Below are positions 16,080-23,769 of a stretch of 36,361 nucleotides of DNA, piece by piece (positions within the stretch are counted from its first letter, which is position 1; the number at the start of each line of letters is the position of its first letter). Location: positions 1 through 36,361 of the forward strand of contig NZ_RFFI01000032.1 of the NCBI RefSeq assembly GCF_003696205.1. Direction: 5' to 3'. The stretch is from Cellulomonas triticagri (GTDB lineage: Bacteria > Actinomycetota > Actinomycetes > Actinomycetales > Cellulomonadaceae). A model generated the notes under the pieces. It saw only the letters and a program-made list of their open reading frames with translations, had not been told where the DNA came from and ran no database searches. The translations under genes and the position numbers were made by a program.

Positions 16080-17195
16080 GTGAAGCTCAACCGCGGTCGT
16101 ACGGGTGCCCTCGCCCTCGCTGGCGTCGTCGCCCTCTCCCTCACGGCATGTGGTTCGGACGACCCGACCGGCTCCGGCACCACGGGCGGCACCGACTCCG
16201 GCTCGGAGAGCACCCTCGCGGGTGAGCTCGTCGGCGCCGGTGCCTCCTCGCAGGAGTCGGCCATGGAGGCCTGGCGTGCCGGGTTCCAGAGCGCGAACCC
16301 CGACGTCACCGTCTCCTACGACCCGGTCGGCTCCGGTGGCGGCCGCACGGCGTTCCTCGAGGCCTCGGCGCTGTTCGCCGGCTCGGACGCCGCGCTGGAC
16401 GAGGAGGAGCTGACCTCCGCGCAGGAGCGCTGCTTCGGCGCCTCCGCCGTGGACCTGCCGGTCTACATCTCCCCGATCGCCGTCGTCTTCAACCTCGAGG
16501 GCGTCACCGAGCTGAACCTCTCGGCCGAGACGATCGCGAACATCTTCAACGGCACCATCACGACCTGGGACGACCCGGCCATCGCCGAGGCCAACCCGGA
16601 GGCGACGCTGCCCGCGACCGCGATCACGCCGGTGCACCGCTCCGACGAGTCGGGCACCACCGAGAACTTCACCGAGTACCTGTCCGCCGCGGCGAACGGC
16701 GCCTGGGCCGACGAGGCCTCCGGCGACTGGCCGATCGAGGGCGGCGAGTCCGGCCAGGGCACGTCCGGCCTGATCCAGACCGTCCAGAGCGGCCAGGGCA
16801 CCATCGGCTACGCCGACGCCTCCAAGGCCGGCGAGCTCGGCAAGGTCTCGATCGGTGTCGGTGACGCGTTCGTCGCCCCGACGGAGGAGGCCGCGGCCGC
16901 CGCGCTCGACGCCTCGCCGCGCGACGACTCCCGCGAGGAGGGCGACATCGTCATCTCCATCGACCGCACCACCACGGCCGACGGCGCCTACCCGCTGATC
17001 CTCGCCTCCTACCTCGTCGCCTGCCAGGCGTACGACACCCAGGAGGACGTGGACCTCGTCAAGGCGTTCCTCACCTACGTCGCGTCGGCCGAGGGCCAGG
17101 CGGCCTCCGAGTCCGCCGCGGGCTCCGCGCCGATCTCCGACGCGCTGCGCACCGACGTCCAGGCCTCGATCGACGCGATCACCCTGGCTTCCTGA
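16080..17195 (+). CDS. pstS: Phosphate ABC transporter substrate-binding lipoprotein PstS
   Basis: A 371-aa secreted lipoprotein that captures phosphate for PstCAB. The signal peptide starts MKLNRGRTGALALAG and ends at the lipobox L21-T22-A23-C24. A Gly/Ser/Thr-rich linker is followed by the PstS fold: GAGASSQESAMEAWRAGF, VGSGGGRTAFLE, LPVYISPIAVVFNLEGV, IFNGTITTWDDPAI, PVHRSDESGTTENFTEYL (phosphate-loop residues) and GTIGYADASKAGEL. Start GTG at 16080 has AGGACGG about 8 nt upstream; upstream in-frame codons to 15957 run through the PHO box. First gene of pstSCAB, separated from pstC by 129 nt with two hairpins. Confidence 0.96.
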   Translation: MKLNRGRTGALALAGVVALSLTACGSDDPTGSGTTGGTDSGSESTLAGELVGAGASSQESAMEAWRAGFQSANPDVTVSYDPVGSGGGRTAFLEASALFAGSDAALDEEELTSAQERCFGASAVDLPVYISPIAVVFNLEGVTELNLSAETIANIFNGTITTWDDPAIAEANPEATLPATAITPVHRSDESGTTENFTEYLSAAANGAWADEASGDWPIEGGESGQGTSGLIQTVQSGQGTIGYADASKAGELGKVSIGVGDAFVAPTEEAAAAALDASPRDDSREEGDIVISIDRTTTADGAYPLILASYLVACQAYDTQEDVDLVKAFLTYVASAEGQAASESAAGSAPISDALRTDVQASIDAITLAS

Positions 17196-17201
17196 GGGTG
17201 A

Positions 17202-17276
17202 CGGACCGGCGGGCGTGACCCGCCCGCCGGTCCGGACCCCCGGCCCTGGCCGGTCCGCCCCCGGGTGGACCGGCCA
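17202..17276 (+). repeat. Tandem hairpins in the pstS-pstC gap
   Basis: Hairpin 1 is a 14-bp stem (17202-17215 with 17221-17234, 5-nt loop). Hairpin 2 is a 10-bp stem, TGGCCGGTCC (17247-17256) with its complement (17267-17276) and a 10-nt loop. They start 6 nt after the pstS stop and end about 48 nt before pstC. They probably act as a partial terminator or a 3' stabiliser, so that PstS is made in excess over the membrane components. Confidence 0.8.
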
Positions 17277-17324
17277 CAGCCACGAAAGAACGCCCTCTCT
17301 CCTCCCCTCCCCCTGGAGAACAGC

Positions 17325-18338
17325 GTGACCAGCACCCAGCCCCGCACCGCGGGCTCGACAGACCCGGACGCGCCCCCCGCGGGCACGACGGCGAAGCGCC
17401 TGAAGTCCGGGCACGGCGACCGCGGCGGCAGCCGCGTCTTCCGGTGGGTGTCCACCGGCGCCGGCGTCCTGATCCTCGTGATCCTCGCCGCCGTGGCGAT
17501 CTTCCTGGTGCAGCGGGCCTGGCCCGCGATCACCGCCGACCCGGAGGAGCTCGCCTCCCGGATCAGCTGGTTCCGCGCTGACAGCCTGCTCGGCTTCGTC
17601 GGGCCGCTCGTGTTCGGCACGCTGCTCGCCGCCGCGCTGGCCCTGCTGATCGCGACCCCGATCGCCATCGGCATCGCGCTGTTCATCTCGCACTACGCGC
17701 CGCGCCGGCTCGCGAACGCCCTCGGCTACGTGGTCGACCTGCTCGCCGCCATCCCCTCGGTGGTCTACGGCCTCTGGGGCGGCCTGGTGCTCAGCCCGCT
17801 GGTGACGCCGGTGTGGCAGTGGCTCGGGGACTGGTTCGGCTGGATCCCGCTGTTCGGCGGCTCCGTGTCGCCGACCGGCCGCGTCATGATGACCGTGGGC
17901 GTGGTGCTCGCCGTCATGATCCTGCCGATCATCACCGCGATCTGCCGCGAGGTGTTCCTGCAGACCCCGCGCCTGCACGAGGAGGCCGCCCTGGCCCTCG
18001 GCGCGACGCAGTGGGAGATGGTCCGGATGGCCGTGCTGCCGTTCGCCCGCTCCGGCATCGTGTCCGCCGCGATGCTCGGCATGGGCCGCGCGCTCGGCGA
18101 GACGATGGCCGTGCTGATGATCCTGTCGCCCGGGTTCGCGTACTCGTTCCAGCTCCTGGTCGCCGGCAAGCAGCAGACCATCGCCGCGAACATCGCCGCC
18201 CAGTTCCCCGAGGCCAACCAGACCGGCGTCGCGACGCTGATCGCCACCGGCCTCGCCCTGTTCGTCATCACCCTGGCCGTGAACATGGCGGCCCGCGCCA
18301 TCGTCGCGCGCCGCAAGGACTTCTCGGGGGCCAACTGA
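17325..18338 (+). CDS. pstC: Phosphate ABC transporter permease PstC
   Basis: A 337-aa inner-membrane permease with six predicted helices. A charged N-terminal tail of about 45 residues precedes the first helix (VLILVILAAVAIFLV). The MetI-like permease core follows, with PIAIGIALFISHYAPRRLANALGYVVDLLAAIPSVVYGLWG, and the ABC-contacting EAA-like loop EEAALALGATQWEMVRMAVLPFARSGIVSAAMLGMGRALGETMAVLMI. GTG at 17325 is chosen since CTGGAG lies upstream; the frame is open to 17265 without an SD. One nucleotide separates its stop from pstA. Confidence 0.95.
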   Translation: MTSTQPRTAGSTDPDAPPAGTTAKRLKSGHGDRGGSRVFRWVSTGAGVLILVILAAVAIFLVQRAWPAITADPEELASRISWFRADSLLGFVGPLVFGTLLAAALALLIATPIAIGIALFISHYAPRRLANALGYVVDLLAAIPSVVYGLWGGLVLSPLVTPVWQWLGDWFGWIPLFGGSVSPTGRVMMTVGVVLAVMILPIITAICREVFLQTPRLHEEAALALGATQWEMVRMAVLPFARSGIVSAAMLGMGRALGETMAVLMILSPGFAYSFQLLVAGKQQTIAANIAAQFPEANQTGVATLIATGLALFVITLAVNMAARAIVARRKDFSGAN

Positions 18339-18339
18339 C

Positions 18340-19302
18340 ATGACGACGACGACCGCCCCGAAGCCGGCCCCCGAGGGCTCGGCGTCCCTGCGCGAGCTGC
18401 TGCAGACCAACGACGCGAAGCGCCGCCGCACCGACGTCACGATGCGCGTGCTCATCACCGCCGCGTTCGTGCTCGCGATGCTGCCGCTGCTGTCCCTGAC
18501 GTACACCGTGGTGTCGCAGGGCATCGGCCGCCTCGACGGCTACTTCCTGATGAACTCCATGCGCGGTGTGTTCGGCGGCATGGACGCCGGTGGCATCTAC
18601 CACGCCATCGTCGGCACCCTGCAGATCACGCTGTTCGCCGCGCTGATCTCGGTGCCGATCGGCCTGCTCACCGCGATCTACCTGGTCGAGTACGGCGGCG
18701 GCAAGCCGCTCGCCAAGACCGTGACCTTCCTGGTCGACGTCATGACGGGCATCCCGTCCATCGTCGCCGGTCTGTTCGCCTACGCGCTGTTCGCGCTGCT
18801 GCTCGGCCCGGGCGCCAAGTTCGGGTTCATCGGCTCCGTCGCGCTGTCCGTGCTGATGATCCCGGTCGTCATCCGGTCCAGCGAGGAGATGCTGCGGCTC
18901 GTCCCGAACGAGCTCCGCGAGGCGTCCCTCGCACTCGGCGTCCCGCGCTGGCTGACCATCCTCAAGGTGGTGCTCCGCACGTCGGTCGCCGGTCTGACCA
19001 CCGGCGTGATGCTGGCCATCGCCCGCGTCATCGGCGAGACCGCCCCGCTGCTGCTCACCGTCGGCGTCATCGACTCGATCAACTTCAACCTGTTCGAGGG
19101 CCGCATGATGACCCTGCCGGTGTACGTGTACCGGCAGTACGCTCAGGGCCTGGTCCCGTGCTCAGCCGACGACGCCGCCTGCATCCCGGACATCAACATC
19201 CAGCGTGCCTGGGCCGCGGCGCTCACGCTGTTCCTCATCGTGATGCTGCTCAACCTCATCGGCCGCCTCGTGACGCGCTGGTTCGCCCCGAAGATCCGCT
19301 GA
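18340..19302 (+). CDS. pstA: Phosphate ABC transporter permease PstA
   Basis: A 320-aa six-helix permease that pairs with PstC. Features are the early helix VLITAAFVLAMLPLLSLTYTVV, GTLQITLFAALISVPIGLLTAIYLVEYG, the VDVMTGIPSIVAGLFAYALF stretch typical of PstA, the coupling loop SEEMLRLVPNELREASLALGVPRWLTILKVVLRTSVAGLTTG and ARVIGETAPLLLTVG. The ATG starts 1 nt after the pstC stop, so translation is probably coupled. pstB follows after 60 nt. Confidence 0.96.
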   Translation: MTTTTAPKPAPEGSASLRELLQTNDAKRRRTDVTMRVLITAAFVLAMLPLLSLTYTVVSQGIGRLDGYFLMNSMRGVFGGMDAGGIYHAIVGTLQITLFAALISVPIGLLTAIYLVEYGGGKPLAKTVTFLVDVMTGIPSIVAGLFAYALFALLLGPGAKFGFIGSVALSVLMIPVVIRSSEEMLRLVPNELREASLALGVPRWLTILKVVLRTSVAGLTTGVMLAIARVIGETAPLLLTVGVIDSINFNLFEGRMMTLPVYVYRQYAQGLVPCSADDAACIPDINIQRAWAAALTLFLIVMLLNLIGRLVTRWFAPKIR

Positions 19303-19362
19303 ACCGCCCGCCCGCACCCGCAGCTCCCTGACCCTCCCCCAGAACCCAAGGAGACGACCGAG

Positions 19363-20142
19363 ATGGCTCAGCGCATCGACGTCAAGGACCTCAACATCTT
19401 CTACGGCAGCTTCAAGGCCGTGGCCGACGTGAACATGACCATCGAGCCCCGCTCGGTGACCGCGTTCATCGGCCCGTCCGGCTGCGGCAAGTCGACCTTC
19501 CTGCGCACCCTCAACCGCATGCACGAGGTCATCCCCGGCGCCCGCGTCGAGGGGACCGTCGCCGTCGAGGGCGTCGACCTGTACGGCTCCGAGATCGACC
19601 CGGTCGCCGTGCGCCGCCAGGTCGGCATGGTGTTCCAGCGCCCCAACCCGTTCCCGACGATGTCGATCGCCGAGAACGTCCTCGCGGGCATCCGGCTGAA
19701 CAACCGGAAGATGTCCAAGAGCGAGGGCCAGGACCTCGTCGAGCAGTCCCTGCGCGGCGCGAACCTGTGGAACGAGGTCAAGGACCGCCTCGACCGCCCC
19801 GGCTCCGGCCTGTCCGGCGGCCAGCAGCAGCGCCTCTGCATCGCCCGCGCCATCGCGGTCAAGCCGCAGGTGCTGCTCATGGACGAGCCCTGCTCCGCGC
19901 TCGACCCGATCTCGACCCTCGCGATCGAGGACCTGATCGCCGAGCTCAAGTCGCAGTACACGATCGTGATCGTCACGCACAACATGCAGCAGGCGGCGCG
20001 CGTCTCCGAGAAGACCGCGTTCTTCAACATCGCCGGCACCGGGCAGCCGGGCCGGCTCATCGAGATCGACGACACCGCCACGATGTTCTCGTCGCCCAAG
20101 GAGCAGGCGACCGAGGACTACATCTCCGGCCGCTTCGGCTGA
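19363..20142 (+). CDS. pstB: Phosphate ABC transporter ATP-binding protein PstB
   Basis: A 259-aa ABC ATPase that powers phosphate import. Walker A is GPSGCGKST (37-45), the Q-loop [16 protein letters not shown], the signature LSGGQQQR (150-157), Walker B LLMDEP (171-176) followed by CSALDPIS, and the switch His 206 (VTHNMQQA). The PstB-specific RPNPFP segment distinguishes it from other ABC ATPases. AAGGAG lies 10 nt before the ATG. It ends the pst operon, which is followed by two hairpins. Confidence 0.97.
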   Translation: MAQRIDVKDLNIFYGSFKAVADVNMTIEPRSVTAFIGPSGCGKSTFLRTLNRMHEVIPGARVEGTVAVEGVDLYGSEIDPVAVRRQVGMVFQRPNPFPTMSIAENVLAGIRLNNRKMSKSEGQDLVEQSLRGANLWNEVKDRLDRPGSGLSGGQQQRLCIARAIAVKPQVLLMDEPCSALDPISTLAIEDLIAELKSQYTIVIVTHNMQQAARVSEKTAFFNIAGTGQPGRLIEIDDTATMFSSPKEQATEDYISGRFG

Positions 20143-20168
20143 GCCGCGGGGGGCCCGGTCGGGGCGCT

Positions 20169-20188
20169 GCGGTTCGGGAGGGAACCGC
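20169..20188 (+). terminator. Short hairpin after pstB
   Basis: GCGGTTC (20169-20175) with GAACCGC (20182-20188) and a 6-nt loop, 27 nt after the pstB stop. Probably the first of two stacked termination signals. Confidence 0.5.
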
Positions 20189-20214
20189 GGCACCCGCACC
20201 GGGGCCGGTACGAC

Positions 20215-20248
20215 GCAGGCCCCGTCCGGGCGACCGGACGGGGCCTGC
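20215..20248. terminator. Bidirectional terminator between pstB and the LpqE-like gene
   Basis: A perfect 15-bp stem (20215-20229 with 20234-20248) capped by a GCGA tetraloop, between two convergent genes. The loop is of the stabilising GNRA type. Confidence 0.85.
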
Positions 20249-20280
20249 TGCGTGCTGGGGTGCTGGGGACGGGGGAGGGG

Positions 20281-20877
20281 TCAGCCCTCGGTGCCACCCG
20301 CCTGCTCGCCCTCGCCGCCGGCGGTGTCGCCGTCGGTGGGCGCCTCCGTGGCGTCCGTGCCCGGCTCCGCCGAGGCGGTGGCCGTGGGCTCGACGGACGG
20401 CTCCGGCTCCGGGACCAGGTCCGCGTACTCGGGCAGCGTGCCGTCCAGCACGGGCACCGGGACGGTCTCGCTGCCGCCGGGACCGGTGGTCAGCGTGAGG
20501 TCGGTGACGGCACCCGGGCCCACCGGGGTGTCGAGCACGACGTCCTCGCCCTGCGTGCCACCGAGGTACACGGTCTCGCCCGAGGCGACGCGGATCCGCT
20601 CGCTCGTGCCCGTGGTGGACAGCTCGACCGTGAGGGCGTCCTCGCCGCGGTTGGTGAGCGCGCCCTGCAGCGCCGCGGGGCCGTCGGCCTCGGCGGCGAT
20701 GAGCAGCAGGTTCTCGGCGGTCAGGTCGCCGAGGGTGGCCCGGACGCCGTCGGAGGCCGCGTACGGCTTCTCCGTGGTGATCGGGTTGGTCGCCGAGCAG
20801 CCGGTGAGGACCGCCGCGACGGCCAGGGCGACGGCGCCGACGACGACGGGGCGGGCGGACGGGCGGCTGCGGGCCAC
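20281..20877 (-). CDS. Secreted lipoprotein, LpqE-like position
   Basis: A 198-aa lipoprotein. Signal peptide residues 1-26 end in the lipobox L24-T25-G26-C27. The mature part has a compact beta-rich domain of about 115 residues (DLTAENLLLIAAEADGPAALQGALTNRG and following strands), reminiscent of the Ig-like fold of LpqE/PCuAC-type proteins. A low-complexity Pro/Glu/Thr/Ala/Gly-rich acidic tail of about 50 residues follows. GTG at 20877 is chosen because GAGGAG lies 6 nt upstream; the frame stays open to 21030 but a signal peptide at 20877 decides it. It is divergent from carD, the position of lpqE in Mycobacterium. Function is unknown; the LpqE link rests on synteny and layout. Confidence 0.78.
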   Translation of the reverse strand: MARSRPSARPVVVGAVALAVAAVLTGCSATNPITTEKPYAASDGVRATLGDLTAENLLLIAAEADGPAALQGALTNRGEDALTVELSTTGTSERIRVASGETVYLGGTQGEDVVLDTPVGPGAVTDLTLTTGPGGSETVPVPVLDGTLPEYADLVPEPEPSVEPTATASAEPGTDATEAPTDGDTAGGEGEQAGGTEG

Positions 20878-21244
20878 GGGGACTCCTCGGTGCGGTTCTG
20901 GGCGAGCGCGTCGGTGCGCGGGGGGCTCGCACGCGCGCGGGCGTGCGACGTCGAGCCTACGGGGCCGCGAGGGCTCGGCGCACGACCGCGACGGGTGGGT
21001 CTGGGTCTTCGGTCCCAGGGAGCGCGTCACCGCTGGTCAGGGGCTCGCCGGTCCGCGTCGGGGGTCGCACGGGGCCCTGGTCGGAGACTAGCCACAGCAG
21101 CGCCTGCGAGCACATGCTGACACGGCGTGTCGCATCGCTGACCTGGCCCGCAACGCTCTGACCTGCGCAAATGTCGCGGATCTGCACAGAATCCGCCCGA
21201 TTCCACGTGGTAGACTGGCATTCCGCGAAAGGGGACACCTGCAG
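20878..21244. promoter_or_regulatory. Divergent regulatory region between the LpqE-like gene and carD
   Basis: A 367-nt gap without a supported gene. TAGGCT on the minus strand (20959-20954) is a candidate -10 for the lipoprotein gene, about 75 nt before its start. TAGACT (21211-21216) is the likely carD -10, giving a 22-nt leader with AAAGGGG as SD. Just upstream of the latter is an inverted repeat, GCGGAT (21176-21181) with ATCCGC (21191-21196), which could be an operator. The rest shows open frames only as GC-skew shadows. Confidence 0.5.
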
Positions 21245-21727
21245 ATGACTTTCACTGTTGGGGAGACGGTTGTCTACCCGCACCACGGTGCAGCGCTGAT
21301 CGAGGAGATCAAGACCAGGACCATCCGCGGCGAGGACAAGATCTACCTCAAGCTGAAGGTCGCCCAGGGTGACCTCACCATCGAGGTGCCGGCGGAGAAC
21401 GTCGACCTCGTGGGTGTGCGCGACGTCGTCGGGCAGGAGGGGCTGGAGCGCGTGTTCGACGTGCTGCGCGCCCCCTACACCGAGGAGCCGACCAACTGGT
21501 CGCGCCGGTACAAGGCCAACCTCGAGAAGCTCGCCTCCGGCGACGTGATCAAGGTCGCCGAGGTCGTGCGCGACCTGTCCCGCCGGGACGCCGACCGCGG
21601 CCTGTCCGCGGGCGAGAAGCGCATGCTCGCCAAGGCCCGGCAGATCCTCGTCTCGGAGCTCGCGCTCGCCGAGCACACCGAGGAGGAGAAGGCCGAGGCC
21701 ATCCTGGACGAGGTCCTCGCGTCCTGA
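21245..21727 (+). CDS. carD: CarD-family RNA polymerase-binding transcription regulator
   Basis: A 160-aa essential actinobacterial regulator that stabilises the RNA polymerase open complex, notably at rRNA promoters. The N-terminal RNAP-interaction domain (1-55) is [20 protein letters not shown] and so on, with Arg 25 conserved. The helical C-terminal domain has [17 protein letters not shown] with Trp 85, the residue that wedges into the -10 edge, and [17 protein letters not shown]. Position 47 is Glu ([10 protein letters not shown]), whereas I recall Arg in M. tuberculosis. The expected Trp in RDLWRRD is Ser here. First gene of carD-ispD-ispF, with ispD 36 nt downstream. Confidence 0.97.
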   Translation: MTFTVGETVVYPHHGAALIEEIKTRTIRGEDKIYLKLKVAQGDLTIEVPAENVDLVGVRDVVGQEGLERVFDVLRAPYTEEPTNWSRRYKANLEKLASGDVIKVAEVVRDLSRRDADRGLSAGEKRMLAKARQILVSELALAEHTEEEKAEAILDEVLAS

Positions 21728-21763
21728 CGCGAGGCACCTGACCCCGCCGCACCCCGCGCCCGC

Positions 21764-22480
21764 GTGGCCACCGCCGCCGTCCTCACAGCCGCCGGCTCCG
21801 GCACGCGGCTCGGGCTGCCGGGGCCCAAGGCCCTGGTCGAGCTGGCGGGGGTCCCGCTGGTCGTGCACGCCGCCCGACGCCTCGCTGCGTCGGGCGTCGT
21901 GCTGTCCGTGGTCGTCACGGTGCCGCCCGGCCGCGCCTCCGGGTTCCGGGCCCTGCTCGGCGGACCCGTCCGACCCGGTATCGGCGTGCCCGTCACCGTC
22001 GTCGAGGGCGGTGGCTCCCGGCAGGCGTCCGTCGCCGCCGGGCTCGCCGCGCTCGGTGACGACGTCGACGTCGTCCTCGTGCACGACGCCGCGCGCGCCC
22101 TCGCCAGCCCCGCGCTGATCCGCGCCGTCGAGGCCGCCGTCCGCGCCGGGCACCGGGCCGTCGTGCCCGGGCTGCCCGTCGCGGACACCATCAAGCAGGT
22201 CGGCGCCGCCGTCGACGGGGCCGCACCCGTCGTCGCCACCGTGCCCCGCGCGACCATGCGCGCCGTGCAGACCCCGCAGGGGTTCGACCGGGCGCTGCTC
22301 GACGCCGCGCACGCCGCCGGGGCCGACCGGGCCGCCGACGAGGCCACCGCCGCCACCGACGACGCCGGGCTCGTCGAGGCGCTGGGGGAGCAGGTCTGGG
22401 TCGTCGACGGCGAGGAGTCCGCCATGAAGATCACCACCACCCGCGACCTCGCCGTCGCCGAGCTGCTGGCCCGCCCGTGA
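21764..22480 (+). CDS. ispD: 2-C-methyl-D-erythritol 4-phosphate cytidylyltransferase
   Basis: A 238-aa nucleotidyltransferase of the MEP isoprenoid pathway that makes CDP-methylerythritol from MEP and CTP. The CTP-binding N-terminus is [26 protein letters not shown]. The [16 protein letters not shown] signature, [25 protein letters not shown] and the C-terminal [44 protein letters not shown] are all present. GTG at 21764 gives [11 protein letters not shown]. Its stop overlaps the ispF GTG by 4 nt (GTGA), so the two are coupled. Confidence 0.97.
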   Translation: MATAAVLTAAGSGTRLGLPGPKALVELAGVPLVVHAARRLAASGVVLSVVVTVPPGRASGFRALLGGPVRPGIGVPVTVVEGGGSRQASVAAGLAALGDDVDVVLVHDAARALASPALIRAVEAAVRAGHRAVVPGLPVADTIKQVGAAVDGAAPVVATVPRATMRAVQTPQGFDRALLDAAHAAGADRAADEATAATDDAGLVEALGEQVWVVDGEESAMKITTTRDLAVAELLARP

Positions 22481-22968
22481 CCGGCCTGCCCCGCACCGGC
22501 ATCGGCGTCGACGTGCACGCCTACGAGCCGGACCCCGCACCCGGTGCGGTGCTGCACCTCGCCGGGCTGGCGTGGCCGGGGGAGCGGCCGCTCGCCGGGC
22601 ACTCCGACGCCGACGTCGCCGCCCACGCCGCCGCCGACGCCCTGCTGTCCGCCGGGGGCGTCGGGGACCTCGGGTCCGTGTTCGGCACGTCCCGCCCCGA
22701 GTGGGCCGGTGCCGCCGGGACCGCCCTGCTCGCCGAGGCCGCGCGGCTCGTGCGGGACGCCGGGTTCGTGATCGGGAACGTCGCCGTGCAGGTGGTCGGC
22801 AACCGCCCGAAGATCGGCCCCCGCCGCGCCGAGGCCGAGGCGGCGCTCTCCGCCGCCGCGGGAGCCCCGGTGACGGTGACGGCCACGACGACCGACGGGC
22901 TCGGCCTCACCGGGCGCGGCGAGGGCGTCGCGGCCCTCGCGACGGCCCTGATCGCCCCCCGCGACTGA
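22477..22968 (+). CDS. ispF: 2-C-methyl-D-erythritol 2,4-cyclodiphosphate synthase
   Basis: A 163-aa trimeric enzyme that cyclises CDP-ME 2-phosphate, releasing CMP. The metal site GVDVHAY (Asp 12, His 14), [50 protein letters not shown] and the C-terminal [23 protein letters not shown] match actinobacterial IspF. It overlaps ispD by 4 nt. In mycobacteria cysS follows directly; here a palindrome and three unrelated genes intervene. Confidence 0.97.
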   Translation: MTGLPRTGIGVDVHAYEPDPAPGAVLHLAGLAWPGERPLAGHSDADVAAHAAADALLSAGGVGDLGSVFGTSRPEWAGAAGTALLAEAARLVRDAGFVIGNVAVQVVGNRPKIGPRRAEAEAALSAAAGAPVTVTATTTDGLGLTGRGEGVAALATALIAPRD

Positions 22969-23015
22969 CCCGCCCGCCCCGCCGCCCCGGCCCCGCCCCG
23001 CAGGGCACGCCGCGC

Positions 23016-23073
23016 CGAACGGTCACCAGGTGTGGGGTTCGTGCCGGGGACACCCGCACCTGGTGACCATTCG
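23016..23073. repeat. Large imperfect palindrome downstream of ispF
   Basis: A perfect 12-bp core, GGTCACCAGGTG (23021-23032) with CACCTGGTGACC (23057-23068). It is extended outward by CGAA/TTCG across one mismatch (23016-23019, 23070-23073) and inward by a wobble and three more pairs. It starts 47 nt after the ispF stop. It could be a terminator for carD-ispD-ispF, but the arm symmetry and lack of a T tract also fit a dispersed REP-like element. Further downstream to 23200 the DNA is G-rich and otherwise featureless. Confidence 0.7.
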
Positions 23074-23202
23074 ACGTGCGCGGCGGTGGGGTGAGGGCGG
23101 GGCGGGAGGGTGATGGGGGTGCAGGCGGGGTGGGAGGGGCGGGTGGTGTGGCAGGCGGGTGACATCCGGGTGGGTTGTGGGGGCTGGGCGTGGTGCGGGG
23201 TC

Positions 23203-23208
23203 GATACT
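23203..23208 (+). promoter_or_regulatory. Probable leaderless -10 element of the PASTA lipoprotein gene
   Basis: GATACT followed by 6 nt and GTG at 23215. Confidence 0.4.
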
Positions 23209-23214
23209 CGGGGC

Positions 23215-23763
23215 GTGCGGAGGACAGGCCGGGGTGCCGGTGCGATCGTGGCGCTGCTGGTGGCCGGTGGCCTGCTGGGCGGGTGCGTGGCGTCCGGGGT
23301 GAGCGAGGAGCCCGACGAGGGGGCCGCCGCGGCCGCCGGGGGTCGGGACGGGACGTTCGGTCGCGACTGGAGCATCAAGCCCGAGGCGCCCGCCGGGGAG
23401 AAGGCCGCGAAGCCCACACCGGTCCCCGTGGTGACCGCACCGCCCGCCCCGGTCTCGACGCCGGACACCGCGCCCGCGCCCGCCCCGACGCCGGCCGAGA
23501 CCGGCACCGGGTGGCTCTGGGAGGACCCGGTGCGGATCACGCTGCCGGACTTCGAGGACAAGGACCTCGGGGACGTGCGGGCGGCGCTGGAGGCCCTCGG
23601 CGCGGACGACATCAAGACCGTCGACGCGACGGGCGACGGGCGGTCGCCGTGGGTGGACTCGAACTGGAAGGTCTGCTCGCAGGACCCCCGCAAGGGCCGC
23701 GAGGTCGACGCCTCGGACCGGATCACGCTGGCAGTCGTCAAGGACGGCGAGCGCTGCCCCTGA
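23215..23763 (+). CDS. Lipoprotein with a C-terminal PASTA-like domain
   Basis: A 182-aa exported protein. The signal peptide (residues 1-23) ends in lipobox L21-G22-G23-C24. A disordered Ala/Pro/Thr-rich linker spans about residues 50-95. The C-terminal part, about 100-180, begins ITLPDFEDKDLGDVRAALEALG, then KVCSQDPRKGREVDASDRITLAVVK: the arrangement PxF.gkxl.dA...L followed by V..Q.P..G..v.....v.L.V is that of a PASTA domain. PASTA domains bind muropeptides or beta-lactams and usually sit on PknB or PBPs, so a free-standing lipoprotein form is less usual. Start GTG 23215 is chosen from the signal peptide and the upstream GATACT. Confidence 0.75.
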   Translation: MRRTGRGAGAIVALLVAGGLLGGCVASGVSEEPDEGAAAAAGGRDGTFGRDWSIKPEAPAGEKAAKPTPVPVVTAPPAPVSTPDTAPAPAPTPAETGTGWLWEDPVRITLPDFEDKDLGDVRAALEALGADDIKTVDATGDGRSPWVDSNWKVCSQDPRKGREVDASDRITLAVVKDGERCP

Positions 23764-23769
23764 CGCGGT

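Noticed and set aside
15969..18524. Very long minus-strand open frame opposite pstS-pstC
   Set aside because: It is antisense to clearly coding pst genes, has no recognisable domain and has the composition of a shadow frame in high-GC DNA. Similar long frames at 6378-8762, 8045-10258 and 26410-28209 were rejected for the same reason.
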